Of a DNA stretch of 19,606 nucleotides, positions 7,890 to 17,520 are shown piece by piece. How positions within the stretch are numbered: the first letter of the stretch is position 1; each line of letters begins with the position of its first letter. This DNA comes from an uncultured Prosthecobacter sp. (GTDB taxonomy: Bacteria > Verrucomicrobiota > Verrucomicrobiia > Verrucomicrobiales > Verrucomicrobiaceae), in contig CALDGV010000294.1 of the NCBI GenBank assembly GCA_937941745.1, forward strand, positions 1 through 19,606. Direction: 5' to 3'. Position numbers and translations under genes: made by a program. The notes beneath the pieces were generated by a model, which did not search any database, was not told the DNA's origin, and saw only the letters and a list, made by a program, of their open reading frames with translations.

Positions 7890-10745
7890 ATGACACCCCC
7901 CCTCCGTCATACCTTCACCCTTGGCTCGTTGCTTCTCGCGGCGGCAGGTTCAGCCTTTGCCAATCCGGCACCGGCTCCATCGGCAGCTGCCGCCGCTCCG
8001 GCCGGCGTGGATTTTTCCAAGGTCCAGGCCGTTCTCGAAGCCAAGTGCCTCGAATGCCACAATCCTTCCAAGGTGAAGGGGGATCTGCTCATGCACACCG
8101 CAGAGGCCATGATCAAAGGTGGCGAGGGCGGGGCGGCTCTGGTTCCGGGCAAGCCCGACGAAAGCAGCATCATCAAGCGCATCGTCCTTCCGGACGATCA
8201 CGACGACATCATGCCTCCGAAAGGCGGCCCTCTCAAGGCGGATGAAATTGCCCTGCTGAAACAGTGGGTGGCAGAAGGTGCCAAATGGCCCCAGGGCGTG
8301 GCGCTCCGCTACAAGTCCCCCGAGGAACTCAAAGCCGTGGCCGCTCTCAATGAAAAGCTGCCTCAGTTGACCAAGGTCGAAATTTTTCCCGACAAGTACA
8401 GCCTCGAGACAGCCCGGGATTTCCACCGCGTGGTGGTCATGGCCACCTTTAACGATGCCACGACCCGTGATGTGACCAAGTTCTCCAACCTGCACGTGGC
8501 GGATCCCAACGTCGCTGCTTTGGAGGGCGATGTGCTGAAGCCTGTCGCTGATGCTGGTTCCACCGAACTCATTGCCACCGTCGGGGGCCAGACCGTGAAG
8601 GCGTCTGTGGCCATCAAGGATGGCAAGAAGGACCGTCCGGTGTCCTACCATCTCGATGTCATGCCTGTGTGGTTGCGCGGCGGCTGCAATCAGGGTGGCT
8701 GCCACGGTGCTGCGCGCGGCAAGGATGGTTTCCGCCTCAGCCTTTTCGGCATGGACCCCGATGGTGACTACATCCGCCTGACTCGTGAAATGGTCGGTCG
8801 TCGCATCAATCTGGCCATTCCCGAGGAATCCACCCTTGTGGAGAAAGCCGTGGGCGCTGTGCCACACTCAGGCAATCAGTGCTACGAGCCTGATTCGGAA
8901 TACAACAAGACGGTCTTGGAATGGATCAGCAACGGGGCCAACAATGATGCGCCAGGCTATGCCAAGGTGACTGGCATTGAGGTCTTCCCCAAGCAGATCG
9001 TTCTCGAAGGTGCCGGCAACACCCAGCAGATCACCGTCAAAGCGACTTACTCTGATGGCACTGACCGCGATGTGACCAAGCTCGCGCTCTTCATGTCCAA
9101 CAATGATCCCACCGCCTCCATCGACAAGAACGGCCTGGTGACCAGCGCGGACCGCGGAGTCGCCTTTATGCTGGCTCGTTTCGATGTTTACAGCGTCACC
9201 TCCCAGGTGCTGGTGATCCCTGACAAGCTTCAGTATGAGCGTCCGAAGGTGGCTGAGACCAACTACATCGATCAGTTGGTGAACGAAAACCTTCACAAGC
9301 TGCGCATCCTGCCCAGCGGCATCTGCACCGATGAGGAGTTTATCCGTCGCGCCTACATCGACGTCATCGGCATTTATCCTCCGCCTGCTGACATCCGCTC
9401 CTTCCTCGCTGATCAGAACCCGAAAAAACGTGAGATGCTGATCGACAGCCTCACTCAGCGGAAGGAGTTCACCGAACTGTGGGTGATGAAATGGGCCGAA
9501 CTGCTCCAAATCCGTTCCGGCATTGCTGGCAACAACAACCAGCCGCCTTTCTACAAGAATGCCCTGCTCTACTACAACTGGATCGCCGAGCGCATCGGCA
9601 AAAACATCCCTCTGGATGAAATCGTCAAGGAACTCGTCTCCTCCACCGGTGGCACTGTTTCCAACCCGGCGGTGAACTTCTACCAGACTGAGCTCGATCA
9701 GCTCAAACTCACCGAAAACGTGGCGCAGGTGTTCATGGGCATGCGCATTCAGTGCGCCCAGTGCCATAACCATCCCTTCGACCGCTGGACGATGGACGAC
9801 TATTACGGCTTCAAGGCTTTCTTCAGCCAGATTGGCCGCAAGCCAACCGACGATCCTCAGGAGGTCATCATCTACAACAGCAAGGGCGGCGAATCACGTC
9901 ACTTCCTGACCAATGCGGTCATGAAGCCGAAGTTCCTGGGCGGCGAAGAGCCTGAAATCAAGCCCGGTGAGGATCGTCGCAAGGTTCTGGCTGAGTGGAT
10001 TGCCTCGCCAAAGAACCCCTTCTTTGCCCGCAATATCTCGAACATCGTGTGGGCGCACTTCTTCGGTGTCGGCATTGTTGACCCGGTGGATGATGTGCGT
10101 GTCTCGAATCCTCCTTCCAATCCTGAACTGCTTACTGCCCTGGCTGGCAAGCTGACGGAATACAAATACGACTTCCGTCGCTTTGTGAAGGACATCTGCA
10201 CCTCCATGACCTACCAGCGCAGCACGAAAGTCAACGAGACGAATGCAGGCGATAAGCGCAACTTCTCGCATGCCCTCGTCCGTCGTGTGCGTGCTGAGAT
10301 CCTGCTTGATGCCATCTCACAGATCACGGAGACACCGAACAAGTTTCAGGGCCTACCTCTTGGTGCTCGTGCCGTGCAGATCGCTGATGGTGCTGTGAGC
10401 AACTACTTCCTGACCACCTTTGGTCGTGCCAAACGCGAGTCCGTCTGCTCCTGTGAGGTGAAAATGGAGCCCACTCTCTCCCAGGCTCTTCACCTGATGA
10501 ACGGTGACGCCGTCAACGACCGCATCAAGCAGGGTAAGGTGGTGGCCAAACTGATTGCTGAGAAGAAGACCGATCGTGAAATTGTTGAGGATCTTTACCT
10601 TCGTGTCTTTGGCCGCCTGCCGAAGGACAAGGAATGGACCACGATTCAGCAGACGCTCGCCAACTCCGCCGATCAGCGTCAGGCAGCCTTGGAGGACACC
10701 TTCTGGGCGCTGATGAACTCCAAGGAGTTTTACTTCAATCACTGA
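7890..10745 (+). CDS. Secreted PSCyt1/Big2/DUF1549/DUF1553 cytochrome-type protein
   Basis: A 951-residue protein of the planctomycete/verrucomicrobial cytochrome family. A Sec signal peptide ends near ANPAP (cleavage about residue 24), followed by an Ala/Pro linker. A cytochrome-like domain (PF07635 type) holds the heme motif C53-L-E-C-H57. Two Big2-like domains (about 164-250 and 361-445) flank a block with C266-N-Q-G-G-C-H272 and ARGKDGFRLSLFGMDPDGDY. DUF1549 (about 458-665) contains C622-A-Q-C-H626, and DUF1553 spans about 695-951. Such proteins are very numerous in these phyla and are suspected to act in extracellular oxidation or polymer breakdown, without biochemical proof. The frame is open from 7614, but the ATG at 7890 gives the signal peptide and avoids overlap with the previous gene. 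A strong terminator follows directly, and the usual DUF1501 partner is absent at this end. Confidence 0.93.
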   Translation: MTPPLRHTFTLGSLLLAAAGSAFANPAPAPSAAAAAPAGVDFSKVQAVLEAKCLECHNPSKVKGDLLMHTAEAMIKGGEGGAALVPGKPDESSIIKRIVLPDDHDDIMPPKGGPLKADEIALLKQWVAEGAKWPQGVALRYKSPEELKAVAALNEKLPQLTKVEIFPDKYSLETARDFHRVVVMATFNDATTRDVTKFSNLHVADPNVAALEGDVLKPVADAGSTELIATVGGQTVKASVAIKDGKKDRPVSYHLDVMPVWLRGGCNQGGCHGAARGKDGFRLSLFGMDPDGDYIRLTREMVGRRINLAIPEESTLVEKAVGAVPHSGNQCYEPDSEYNKTVLEWISNGANNDAPGYAKVTGIEVFPKQIVLEGAGNTQQITVKATYSDGTDRDVTKLALFMSNNDPTASIDKNGLVTSADRGVAFMLARFDVYSVTSQVLVIPDKLQYERPKVAETNYIDQLVNENLHKLRILPSGICTDEEFIRRAYIDVIGIYPPPADIRSFLADQNPKKREMLIDSLTQRKEFTELWVMKWAELLQIRSGIAGNNNQPPFYKNALLYYNWIAERIGKNIPLDEIVKELVSSTGGTVSNPAVNFYQTELDQLKLTENVAQVFMGMRIQCAQCHNHPFDRWTMDDYYGFKAFFSQIGRKPTDDPQEVIIYNSKGGESRHFLTNAVMKPKFLGGEEPEIKPGEDRRKVLAEWIASPKNPFFARNISNIVWAHFFGVGIVDPVDDVRVSNPPSNPELLTALAGKLTEYKYDFRRFVKDICTSMTYQRSTKVNETNAGDKRNFSHALVRRVRAEILLDAISQITETPNKFQGLPLGARAVQIADGAVSNYFLTTFGRAKRESVCSCEVKMEPTLSQALHLMNGDAVNDRIKQGKVVAKLIAEKKTDREIVEDLYLRVFGRLPKDKEWTTIQQTLANSADQRQAALEDTFWALMNSKEFYFNH

Positions 10746-10777
10746 TCCTCAAAGAAATCACCTTTTGGAATTACGAA

Positions 10778-10805
10778 GGCGGGCATTTCCAATGCCCGCC
10801 TTTTT
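10778..10805 (+). terminator. Strong intrinsic terminator
   Basis: A perfect 10-bp stem, GGCGGGCATT / AATGCCCGCC, with a 3-base loop, is followed by five T residues, 32 bases after the cytochrome-protein stop. Read from the other strand the stem is followed by ttcgtaatt, so termination of the convergent rhodanese transcript would be weaker. Confidence 0.9.
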
Positions 10806-10829
10806 CATTTCCATGTCCTGTTGATGGTC

Positions 10830-11264
10830 TCAATGCGCGGCTTTCCAGGCTGGAAAGCCACCTTTGAGCACAAAACAGTTTTCCACAGGGACCATGGTGA
10901 GCAGCTTTTCACGCACATGGCGGCTGGCTTCGCATTTTTGCCCGCCGCAGTAGATGATCACTGGTCGGGTCGTCGTTTGAAGTGTCTCCAAAAGCTCCAG
11001 CAGCAGGCCGTCAAATTCCTGTTCATTCAGGAGGTGCGCTTCGGGGATATGCTCTTGCTCAAACTGCTCCCGAGGCCTTGCATCCAGCCAGAGCACTTCG
11101 TTTTTCCAGCGTTCCGCAATCTCCTGCAATCCCACCTCATCCTGCTTCAGCGGCTCTTCAATTGCATAAAAGGCAGGTGGGCTTGGGTGCAGTATGTAGG
11201 TGCTTGCGGCCAGCATGGCTGCCAGCGAGCCTAGGATGAACGATTGGGTGAGGGATTGTCTCAC
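10830..11264 (-). CDS. Membrane-anchored rhodanese-like protein
   Basis: A 144-residue protein with one N-terminal membrane segment (about residues 9-25) and a rhodanese domain (about 45-144). The family landmarks are all present: LWLDAR (D61), EHIPEAHLL (72-79), the active-site loop starting at Cys106 (IIYCGGQKC), and the C-terminal GGFPAW. Rhodaneses carry persulfide sulfur on the loop cysteine; a second cysteine, Cys111, sits within the loop, which could allow disulfide chemistry. The domain is expected outside the cytoplasmic membrane. The start is GTG and overlaps the TGA stop of the upstream DUF1573 gene (GTGA), with a GGAGG nine bases before it, so the two are translationally coupled. 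The exact role is not known. Confidence 0.88.
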   Translation of the reverse strand: MRQSLTQSFILGSLAAMLAASTYILHPSPPAFYAIEEPLKQDEVGLQEIAERWKNEVLWLDARPREQFEQEHIPEAHLLNEQEFDGLLLELLETLQTTTRPVIIYCGGQKCEASRHVREKLLTMVPVENCFVLKGGFPAWKAAH

Positions 11265-11938
11265 GGCTCGGCGCCTCCAGCTGGCTTTCGATAAACGGAG
11301 AAAAAGGAAAGCTGGCGTTGATACTTGGGAATCTGGCTGTCGGTTTCGATTTTCAATGCGCCCAGCATGACTTCGGCCGTGCTGTTGGGCTTGACGGTGA
11401 TTTCATACTCCCTGCCTGGCGTGATTTCCTTCCAGGAAAAGGTCACCTGTTCCCGTGTGGAGGTGATGTTTTTGATCGTCATGGGAGCACCGAGCATGGT
11501 GACCTTGGTCACCTTGGGCTCAGGGGTGTCGCCCAGCCACCACTGCAGCGTTTTGGGCTCGATCTTGATGACTTCCGGCACTTCGATCACAAAATGAATC
11601 ACCCATTCCTGCTGGGCTGGATCATCGGTCTGCACATGCACGGTCTTTTCATGGCGGCCGATGAAGCTGGAGATTTTGAACTCCGCCTTGCCGACCCCTT
11701 TTTCACCGGGTTGATAGACCGCTTTGTCCAGGGAGGCACTCAGGCAGCTGCATGCGCTTTCGATCTTTAGCACGCGCACGGGTTTGGCCCCTTTGTTGTG
11801 AAACACGAAATCCGTGGTGATGGTTTCATCCTCAGGCTGAGGCTTCAATTCAATCACAGGTGACTCAGTAGCCAGGTCCGCATGGGCGGCTGCCAACAGC
11901 AACAGACTGGCGCTCAGAAAAGCTGGAAGGAGTTTCAT
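11261..11938 (-). CDS. DUF1573 domain-containing secreted protein
   Basis: A 225-residue protein with a cleavable Sec signal (LLLLAAAHA, cleavage about residue 20). A DUF1573 domain (PF07610) follows at about residues 38-120, with the hallmark HNKGAKPVRVLKIESACSCLSA containing C63 and C65. It resembles an Ig-like/ASH fold. The second half (about 125-225) repeats a beta-rich pattern (FSWKEITPGREYEITVKP) and may be another Ig-like domain. DUF1573 proteins are abundant in Bacteroidetes, Planctomycetes and Verrucomicrobia and have no defined function; they probably act in protein contacts outside the membrane. It is the first gene of a two-gene operon with the rhodanese (4-base overlap) and is divergent from the M19 peptidase. 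No Shine-Dalgarno precedes the ATG. Confidence 0.88.
   Translation of the reverse strand: MKLLPAFLSASLLLLAAAHADLATESPVIELKPQPEDETITTDFVFHNKGAKPVRVLKIESACSCLSASLDKAVYQPGEKGVGKAEFKISSFIGRHEKTVHVQTDDPAQQEWVIHFVIEVPEVIKIEPKTLQWWLGDTPEPKVTKVTMLGAPMTIKNITSTREQVTFSWKEITPGREYEITVKPNSTAEVMLGALKIETDSQIPKYQRQLSFFSVYRKPAGGAEP
11274..11278 (-). promoter_or_regulatory. Shine-Dalgarno GGAGG for the GTG-started rhodanese gene
   Basis: GGAGG lies nine bases before the GTG at 11264, inside the last codons of the DUF1573 gene. It is the best Shine-Dalgarno in the window and supports the GTG start and coupling. Confidence 0.7.
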
Positions 11939-12161
11939 CAGCAGAAAGATGCAGGACGAGGGGGGCGGATGTCAACCGGCGGACTGCCGGAAGGACGTGC
12001 AGATGATTGATGGGGAGATCGGCCGGCACCATCCCAGATTTCTGCATTCATGCCTCAGGGCGCAGAATAGGATGGAAAAACGCTTCACGTCGAAAGGATC
12101 GGCCCTTGAACCCGCTGCCAGCAGGATTCATTCCGCAGGTCGCGTTCTTTCCCTTCCAACC

Positions 12162-13235
12162 ATGCTTACCTTCGACTGTCATCTGGATCTCAGCCTCAAC
12201 GCCCTTGGTGGCTTCAATCGTGACCTCCGGCTTCCTGTTCATGAAATCCGCCGCCGCGAGGCGGGCATGGTCGGCAAGGGCAGGGCAGGGGGCACGACGG
12301 CCTTTCCTGAAATGCGCAAAGGTCGTGTGGGCATTTGTGTGGCCACGCAACTGGCTGGATGCATGCCCGGAGTTTCCCCGATTGCGAACTGGATGTCCTC
12401 GGAGCAGGCCTGGGCAGAAACTCAGGGGCAGCTGGCCTGGTATCGAGCCATGGAAGAGGAAAAGCAGATGGCTCAAGTGAAGAACTTGGCCGAACTGGAG
12501 CACGCAGTCGCGGTGTGGAACGACACCACCACTCCGGACGACACCAAGCCCATTTTTTACATCCTCAGTCTCGAAGGTGCAGATAGCATCCGCACCGTGG
12601 GCCACCTGGAGCGTTGCTGGGATCAGGGGCTCCGCGCCCTGGGCCCTGCCCACTACGGCCAGTGCCGTTATGCCATGGGGCATGACACTCCTGGCGGCCT
12701 GCCTGCTCAAGGCCGGGATTTGATCAAAGAAATGAGCCGCCTGGGGATGATTCTGGATGTCACCCACCTGTCGGATGAAAGCTTCTGGGAGGCATTGGAG
12801 CTTTTCGAGGGCACGGTCTGGGCCAGCCATTCCAACTGCCGCGCCCTCGTTCCAGATGTCCGGCAGTTTAGTGACGATCAGATCAAGGCGCTCATTGAGC
12901 GCGGGGCGGTGATTGGGGCTGCTTTGGACGCCTGGATGATGGTTCCGGGATGGATTCGTGGGCAGACAACACCCCAGCAGGTTGGATTGAAGCTCGAAGT
13001 CATTTGTGACCACATCGATCACGTCTGCCAGCTCGCTGGAAATGCACTGCACGCCGGCATCGGGACAGATTTGGACGGTGGATATGGCATTGAGCAGACA
13101 CCGGCAGATCTCGACACCATTGCCGATCTTGCCCGGATTCCGGAAATGCTCGCTAGGCGAGGTTACAAGCCTCAGGACATTGAAAACATCATGAGTGGGA
13201 ACTATTTGCGCCTCCTCCGAAAAGCCTGGGCGTGA
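12162..13235 (+). CDS. Membrane dipeptidase, peptidase family M19
   Basis: A 357-residue member of the renal-dipeptidase family (PF01244). The dinuclear zinc ligands are all recognisable in order: H7-L-D9 (DCHLDLS), E138 (LSLEGAD), H202 (DVTHLSD) and H223 (ASHSNCRA), with D303 in GTDLDGG. The family hydrolyses dipeptides, including D-containing ones, and related compounds. There is no signal peptide with this start, so a cytoplasmic location is expected, as for many bacterial M19 enzymes. The frame is open back to 11949, but the family begins at the ATG at 12162 and the upstream residues look unrelated. No Shine-Dalgarno is present (ccttccaacc before ATG). It stands alone between the divergent DUF1573 gene and the rplM promoter. 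Confidence 0.92.
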   Translation: MLTFDCHLDLSLNALGGFNRDLRLPVHEIRRREAGMVGKGRAGGTTAFPEMRKGRVGICVATQLAGCMPGVSPIANWMSSEQAWAETQGQLAWYRAMEEEKQMAQVKNLAELEHAVAVWNDTTTPDDTKPIFYILSLEGADSIRTVGHLERCWDQGLRALGPAHYGQCRYAMGHDTPGGLPAQGRDLIKEMSRLGMILDVTHLSDESFWEALELFEGTVWASHSNCRALVPDVRQFSDDQIKALIERGAVIGAALDAWMMVPGWIRGQTTPQQVGLKLEVICDHIDHVCQLAGNALHAGIGTDLDGGYGIEQTPADLDTIADLARIPEMLARRGYKPQDIENIMSGNYLRLLRKAWA

Positions 13236-13290
13236 AAAGCCGGGAGGTTTATGACCATAAAAAAGCCTTGTGAATAACCCTAGTTTCCGT

Positions 13291-13318
13291 TTGACACCCA
13301 GCCTCGGGCTTCTATTCT
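13291..13318 (+). promoter_or_regulatory. Sigma-70-type promoter of rplM-rpsI
   Basis: A consensus TTGACA (13291-13296), a 16-base spacer and TATTCT (13313-13318) give a good housekeeping promoter. The start would fall near 13325, about 50 bases before the rplM ATG. Its position fits the expected strong transcription of ribosomal protein genes. Confidence 0.7.
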
Positions 13319-13377
13319 CGCGGCCCTCTTTCTCCTGGCGGCTCAACATCGCCGCCACTCTCCCCCAAAGCACCTTT

Positions 13378-13812
13378 ATGAAGACATTCTCAGCGAAAGC
13401 CGAAAACGTGAACCGCCAGTGGTGGATCATCGACGCCAAGGATAAAGTTCTCGGTCAAGTCGCCGTGGCGGCCGCCAACCTGATTCGTGGCAAGAACCGC
13501 CCCACCTTCACCCCCAATGTGGACACTGGTGACTTCGTTGTGGTGATCAATGCCGACAAAGTGAAGCTTACTGGCAAGAAGGAGATCCAGAAGGTTTACA
13601 CCAGCAAGACCGCTGTTTACATCGGTAATCAGAAGCGTGAGACCGTCGAAAAAGTGCGTCAGCGCCGTCCTGAGCTGTTGATCCAGCGCGCCGTGAAGGG
13701 AATGGTCCCCCACAATCGCCTTGGAAACAAGATCGTGACCAAGCTCAAGGTTTACTCTGGCGAAGAGCATCCTCATGCGGCTCAGAACCCCAAGACTTTC
13801 GCCGTCGCCTGA
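13378..13812 (+). CDS. rplM: 50S ribosomal protein L13 (uL13)
   Basis: A 144-residue protein matching L13 throughout: RQWWIIDAKDKVLGQVAVAAANLIRGK at the start, DFVVVINADKVKLTGKK in the middle, then AVKGMVPHNRLG and LKVYSGEEHPHAAQNP near the end. It is an early-assembling large-subunit protein. The frame is open from 13270, but residues before the ATG at 13378 are not L13-like and include the promoter; 144 residues agrees with the family (about 142). No Shine-Dalgarno is found (aagcaccttt before ATG), which is unusual for a highly expressed gene. It is first in the conserved rplM-rpsI operon, 30 bases ahead of rpsI. Confidence 0.98.
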   Translation: MKTFSAKAENVNRQWWIIDAKDKVLGQVAVAAANLIRGKNRPTFTPNVDTGDFVVVINADKVKLTGKKEIQKVYTSKTAVYIGNQKRETVEKVRQRRPELLIQRAVKGMVPHNRLGNKIVTKLKVYSGEEHPHAAQNPKTFAVA

Positions 13813-13842
13813 TCCTTATCCTGTTCTCACTGATCCAAGCTC

Positions 13843-14235
13843 ATGAGCAAGCCCCTCGCCACCACCACCGGCCGCCGCAAGACCAGCGTTGCCCGCGTCA
13901 GCATCCTTCCTGGTTCCGGTTCCATCACGGTCAACGGCCGTGACTTTGAGGAATATTTCCCGACCGTCACCCTTCAGAATCAGATCATTGTTCCTCTGGC
14001 CCTGACCAATAGCCGTCAGAGCTACGATTTCAAAATCAACGCCACTGGTGGCGGCGTGACCGGCCAGATGGGTGCCGTGATGCTCGGCATCTCCCGTGCC
14101 TTGATCACCGTGAATCCTGAGCTGCGCGGCACGCTCAAAAAGGCAGGTCTCCTCACCCGTGACTCCCGCGCCAAGGAGCGTAAGAAGCCCGGCCGTCCTG
14201 GTGCTCGTAAGCGCTTCCAGTTCTCCAAGCGCTAA
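13843..14235 (+). CDS. rpsI: 30S ribosomal protein S9 (uS9)
   Basis: A 130-residue protein with the S9 features: [18 protein letters not shown] at the N-terminus, [19 protein letters not shown] in the middle, and the basic tail [19 protein letters not shown] ending FQFSKR, whose last residues reach into the ribosomal P site to contact tRNA. Length is standard. It follows rplM by 30 bases in the usual operon order and is closed by a strong hairpin terminator. The ATG follows atccaagctc, with no Shine-Dalgarno, as for rplM. Confidence 0.98.
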   Translation: MSKPLATTTGRRKTSVARVSILPGSGSITVNGRDFEEYFPTVTLQNQIIVPLALTNSRQSYDFKINATGGGVTGQMGAVMLGISRALITVNPELRGTLKKAGLLTRDSRAKERKKPGRPGARKRFQFSKR

Positions 14236-14262
14236 TTTCAGAAGCCACTTCGTTCATTTGTC

Positions 14263-14296
14263 AAAAACCCTGCCTTTCGCAAGGCAGGGTTTTTTT
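14263..14296. terminator. Bidirectional intrinsic terminator between rpsI and nadA
   Basis: A CCCTGCCTT / AAGGCAGGG stem (14268-14276, 14281-14289) with loop TCGC is flanked by A5 on the left and T7 on the right. It therefore forms a U-tailed terminator on both strands. On the plus strand it ends rplM-rpsI; on the minus strand it lies about 170 bases after the nadA stop and could end that transcript. Confidence 0.9.
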
Positions 14297-14466
14297 CTTT
14301 GGGACCTCAGTCGCGCACCCACGGAGGACGCTTGTCAGCAAATCAAGACTGTCTGTACCCTCTACGAGATCCAGTCTTCGGAAAAGCGCGGCTTACCTGC
14401 AAGAATCAACGTCTAGGCGTTGGCTAGATGAGGTGGATCAAATGACTTCGACGACGTGAAGAGCGG
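14297..14466. other. Gene-free spacer between the rpsI terminator and nadA
   Basis: No intact gene is seen. On the plus strand a reading frame runs through VCTLYEIQSSEKRGLPARINV to a stop at 14414-14416. Skipping one base there lets it continue as RRWLDEVDQMTSTT to a TGA at 14457-14459. This could be the decayed 3' end of a small gene, but I cannot assign a family, and the coding look may be chance. Confidence 0.3.
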
Positions 14467-15405
14467 CTATTTGCTGAGTTCCAGCATGCGGAGGATCGGC
14501 TTTTCAGCCCGCGCACGAAGGTCTTCAGGCATCTCGACGCGAGGTGAGAGGTCTCGAAGCGCATCGTGAAGCTTTTGCAGCGTGTTGAGCTTCATGTAGC
14601 GGCAGTCTGCGCAGGCGCAGTGACCCGTGGGGCCGGCAATGAACTTCTTGCCAGGAACTTCTCGTTCCAGGCGGTGCAACATGCCGCTCTCGGTCACGAT
14701 GATGAAGGTGTTTGATGGGCTGTTGCGGCAGTACCCCACCATTTTTTCTGTGGAGCACACTTCATCCGCAAGTGCCCGCACGGCAAAGGTGCATTCTGGG
14801 TGAGCGACGACTTTGGCATCCGGATGCTCTTCTTTGATCGCCTGAATGCTGTCTCGCGTGAACTCGACATGAACATAGCAGGAGCCCTTCCAAAGCTCCA
14901 TCTGGCGTCCCGTTTGCTCCATGACCCAGGAGCCAAGGTTTTGGTCTGGCACAAAGAGGATGGGGCGATCTTTCGGGGCTGCTTCGACGATTTTCACCGC
15001 ATTGCCACTGGTGCAGATGCAATCGCTGAGGGCTTTCACGTGGCCGCTGCAGTTGATGTAGGCGATGACATAGTAGTTTTTGTTGGCGTTTGCCTTCAAA
15101 AAAGCCTCCAACTGGGGGCCGGGGCAGCTTTGCTCCAGCGAGCAACCGGCATTTCTGTCAGGCAGGATGACCGTTTTGCTTGGATTCACGATCTTGGCTG
15201 TTTCTGCCATGAAATGCACGCCGCAGAAGGCGATGACGTCAGCGCTGGTCTCTTTGGCCTTGTAAGCCAGTCCCAGGGAGTCACCCACGAAATCCGCGAT
15301 CTCCTGAATGTCCCGGGTCTGATAGTTGTGAGCCAGGATCACGGCATTGCGTTCCTTTTTGAGGCGCAGAATCTCTGAAACAAGGGTGGGGGCGGCGGTG
15401 ACCAT
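14467..15405 (-). CDS. nadA: Quinolinate synthase NadA
   Basis: A 312-residue quinolinate synthase (PF02445). With a [4Fe-4S] cluster it condenses iminoaspartate with dihydroxyacetone phosphate to quinolinate in de novo NAD synthesis. Landmarks are AVILAHNYQ (21-29), DFVGDSLGLA (38-47), FCGVHFMAETAKI (60-72), and AGCSLEQSCP. Cluster ligands are expected at C119 (INCS), C205 (HPEC) and in the C263/C265/C268 group (CACADCRYMKLNTL). The ATG at 15405 has an AGGGA five bases upstream; the frame extends to a GTG at 15498, but the added residues are not family-like and would reach far into the spacer towards parE. NadB and NadC are not nearby, so NAD genes are scattered in this genome or NadA's partner is an aspartate dehydrogenase elsewhere. 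Confidence 0.96.
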   Translation of the reverse strand: MVTAAPTLVSEILRLKKERNAVILAHNYQTRDIQEIADFVGDSLGLAYKAKETSADVIAFCGVHFMAETAKIVNPSKTVILPDRNAGCSLEQSCPGPQLEAFLKANANKNYYVIAYINCSGHVKALSDCICTSGNAVKIVEAAPKDRPILFVPDQNLGSWVMEQTGRQMELWKGSCYVHVEFTRDSIQAIKEEHPDAKVVAHPECTFAVRALADEVCSTEKMVGYCRNSPSNTFIIVTESGMLHRLEREVPGKKFIAGPTGHCACADCRYMKLNTLQKLHDALRDLSPRVEMPEDLRARAEKPILRMLELSK

Positions 15406-15559
15406 GTTCTTCCCTAGCGCAGCTTTTTCTTCCAGCAACCGTCGCCTGCGGGGCTGGGCTGTGCTTTGAACACCAACGCGCCATTTGACTCGTCGCACTC
15501 TTCCTTTACCGGAACATCACACTGTTCAGTCGTCTCCTTCTTTCCTTTCCAGTTTCGTC

Positions 15560-17461
<1,902 letters not shown>

Positions 17462-17471
17462 GCTGTCTGAC

Positions 17472-17502
17472 AGCCGGGCAGGTGCGCAATTCCTGCCCGG
17501 CT
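17472..17502. terminator. Hairpin between parE and the convergent oxidoreductase gene
   Basis: A perfect 11-bp stem, AGCCGGGCAGG / CCTGCCCGGCT, with a 9-base loop sits in the 59-base gap between two convergent genes. No T-tract follows on either strand, so it may stall or stabilise both transcripts rather than act as a classical intrinsic terminator. Confidence 0.55.
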
Positions 17503-17520
17503 GGTTCAGCTAAGCTCCGT

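Noticed and set aside
12048..13439. Minus-strand open frame of 463 codons
   Set aside because: It is antisense to the M19 dipeptidase, whose zinc ligands are all present, and to the rplM promoter and start; a shadow of high-GC coding sequence.
15406..15498. Upstream GTG start for nadA adding 31 residues
   Set aside because: The added residues (Arg-rich, not NadA-like) fill the divergent spacer with parE, and the ATG at 15405 has an AGGGA at good spacing.
15485..15508. TTGACT upstream of parE as a promoter -35 box
   Set aside because: No reasonable -10 hexamer occurs at 15-18 bases; only ACCGGA/TTTACC-like sequences are found.
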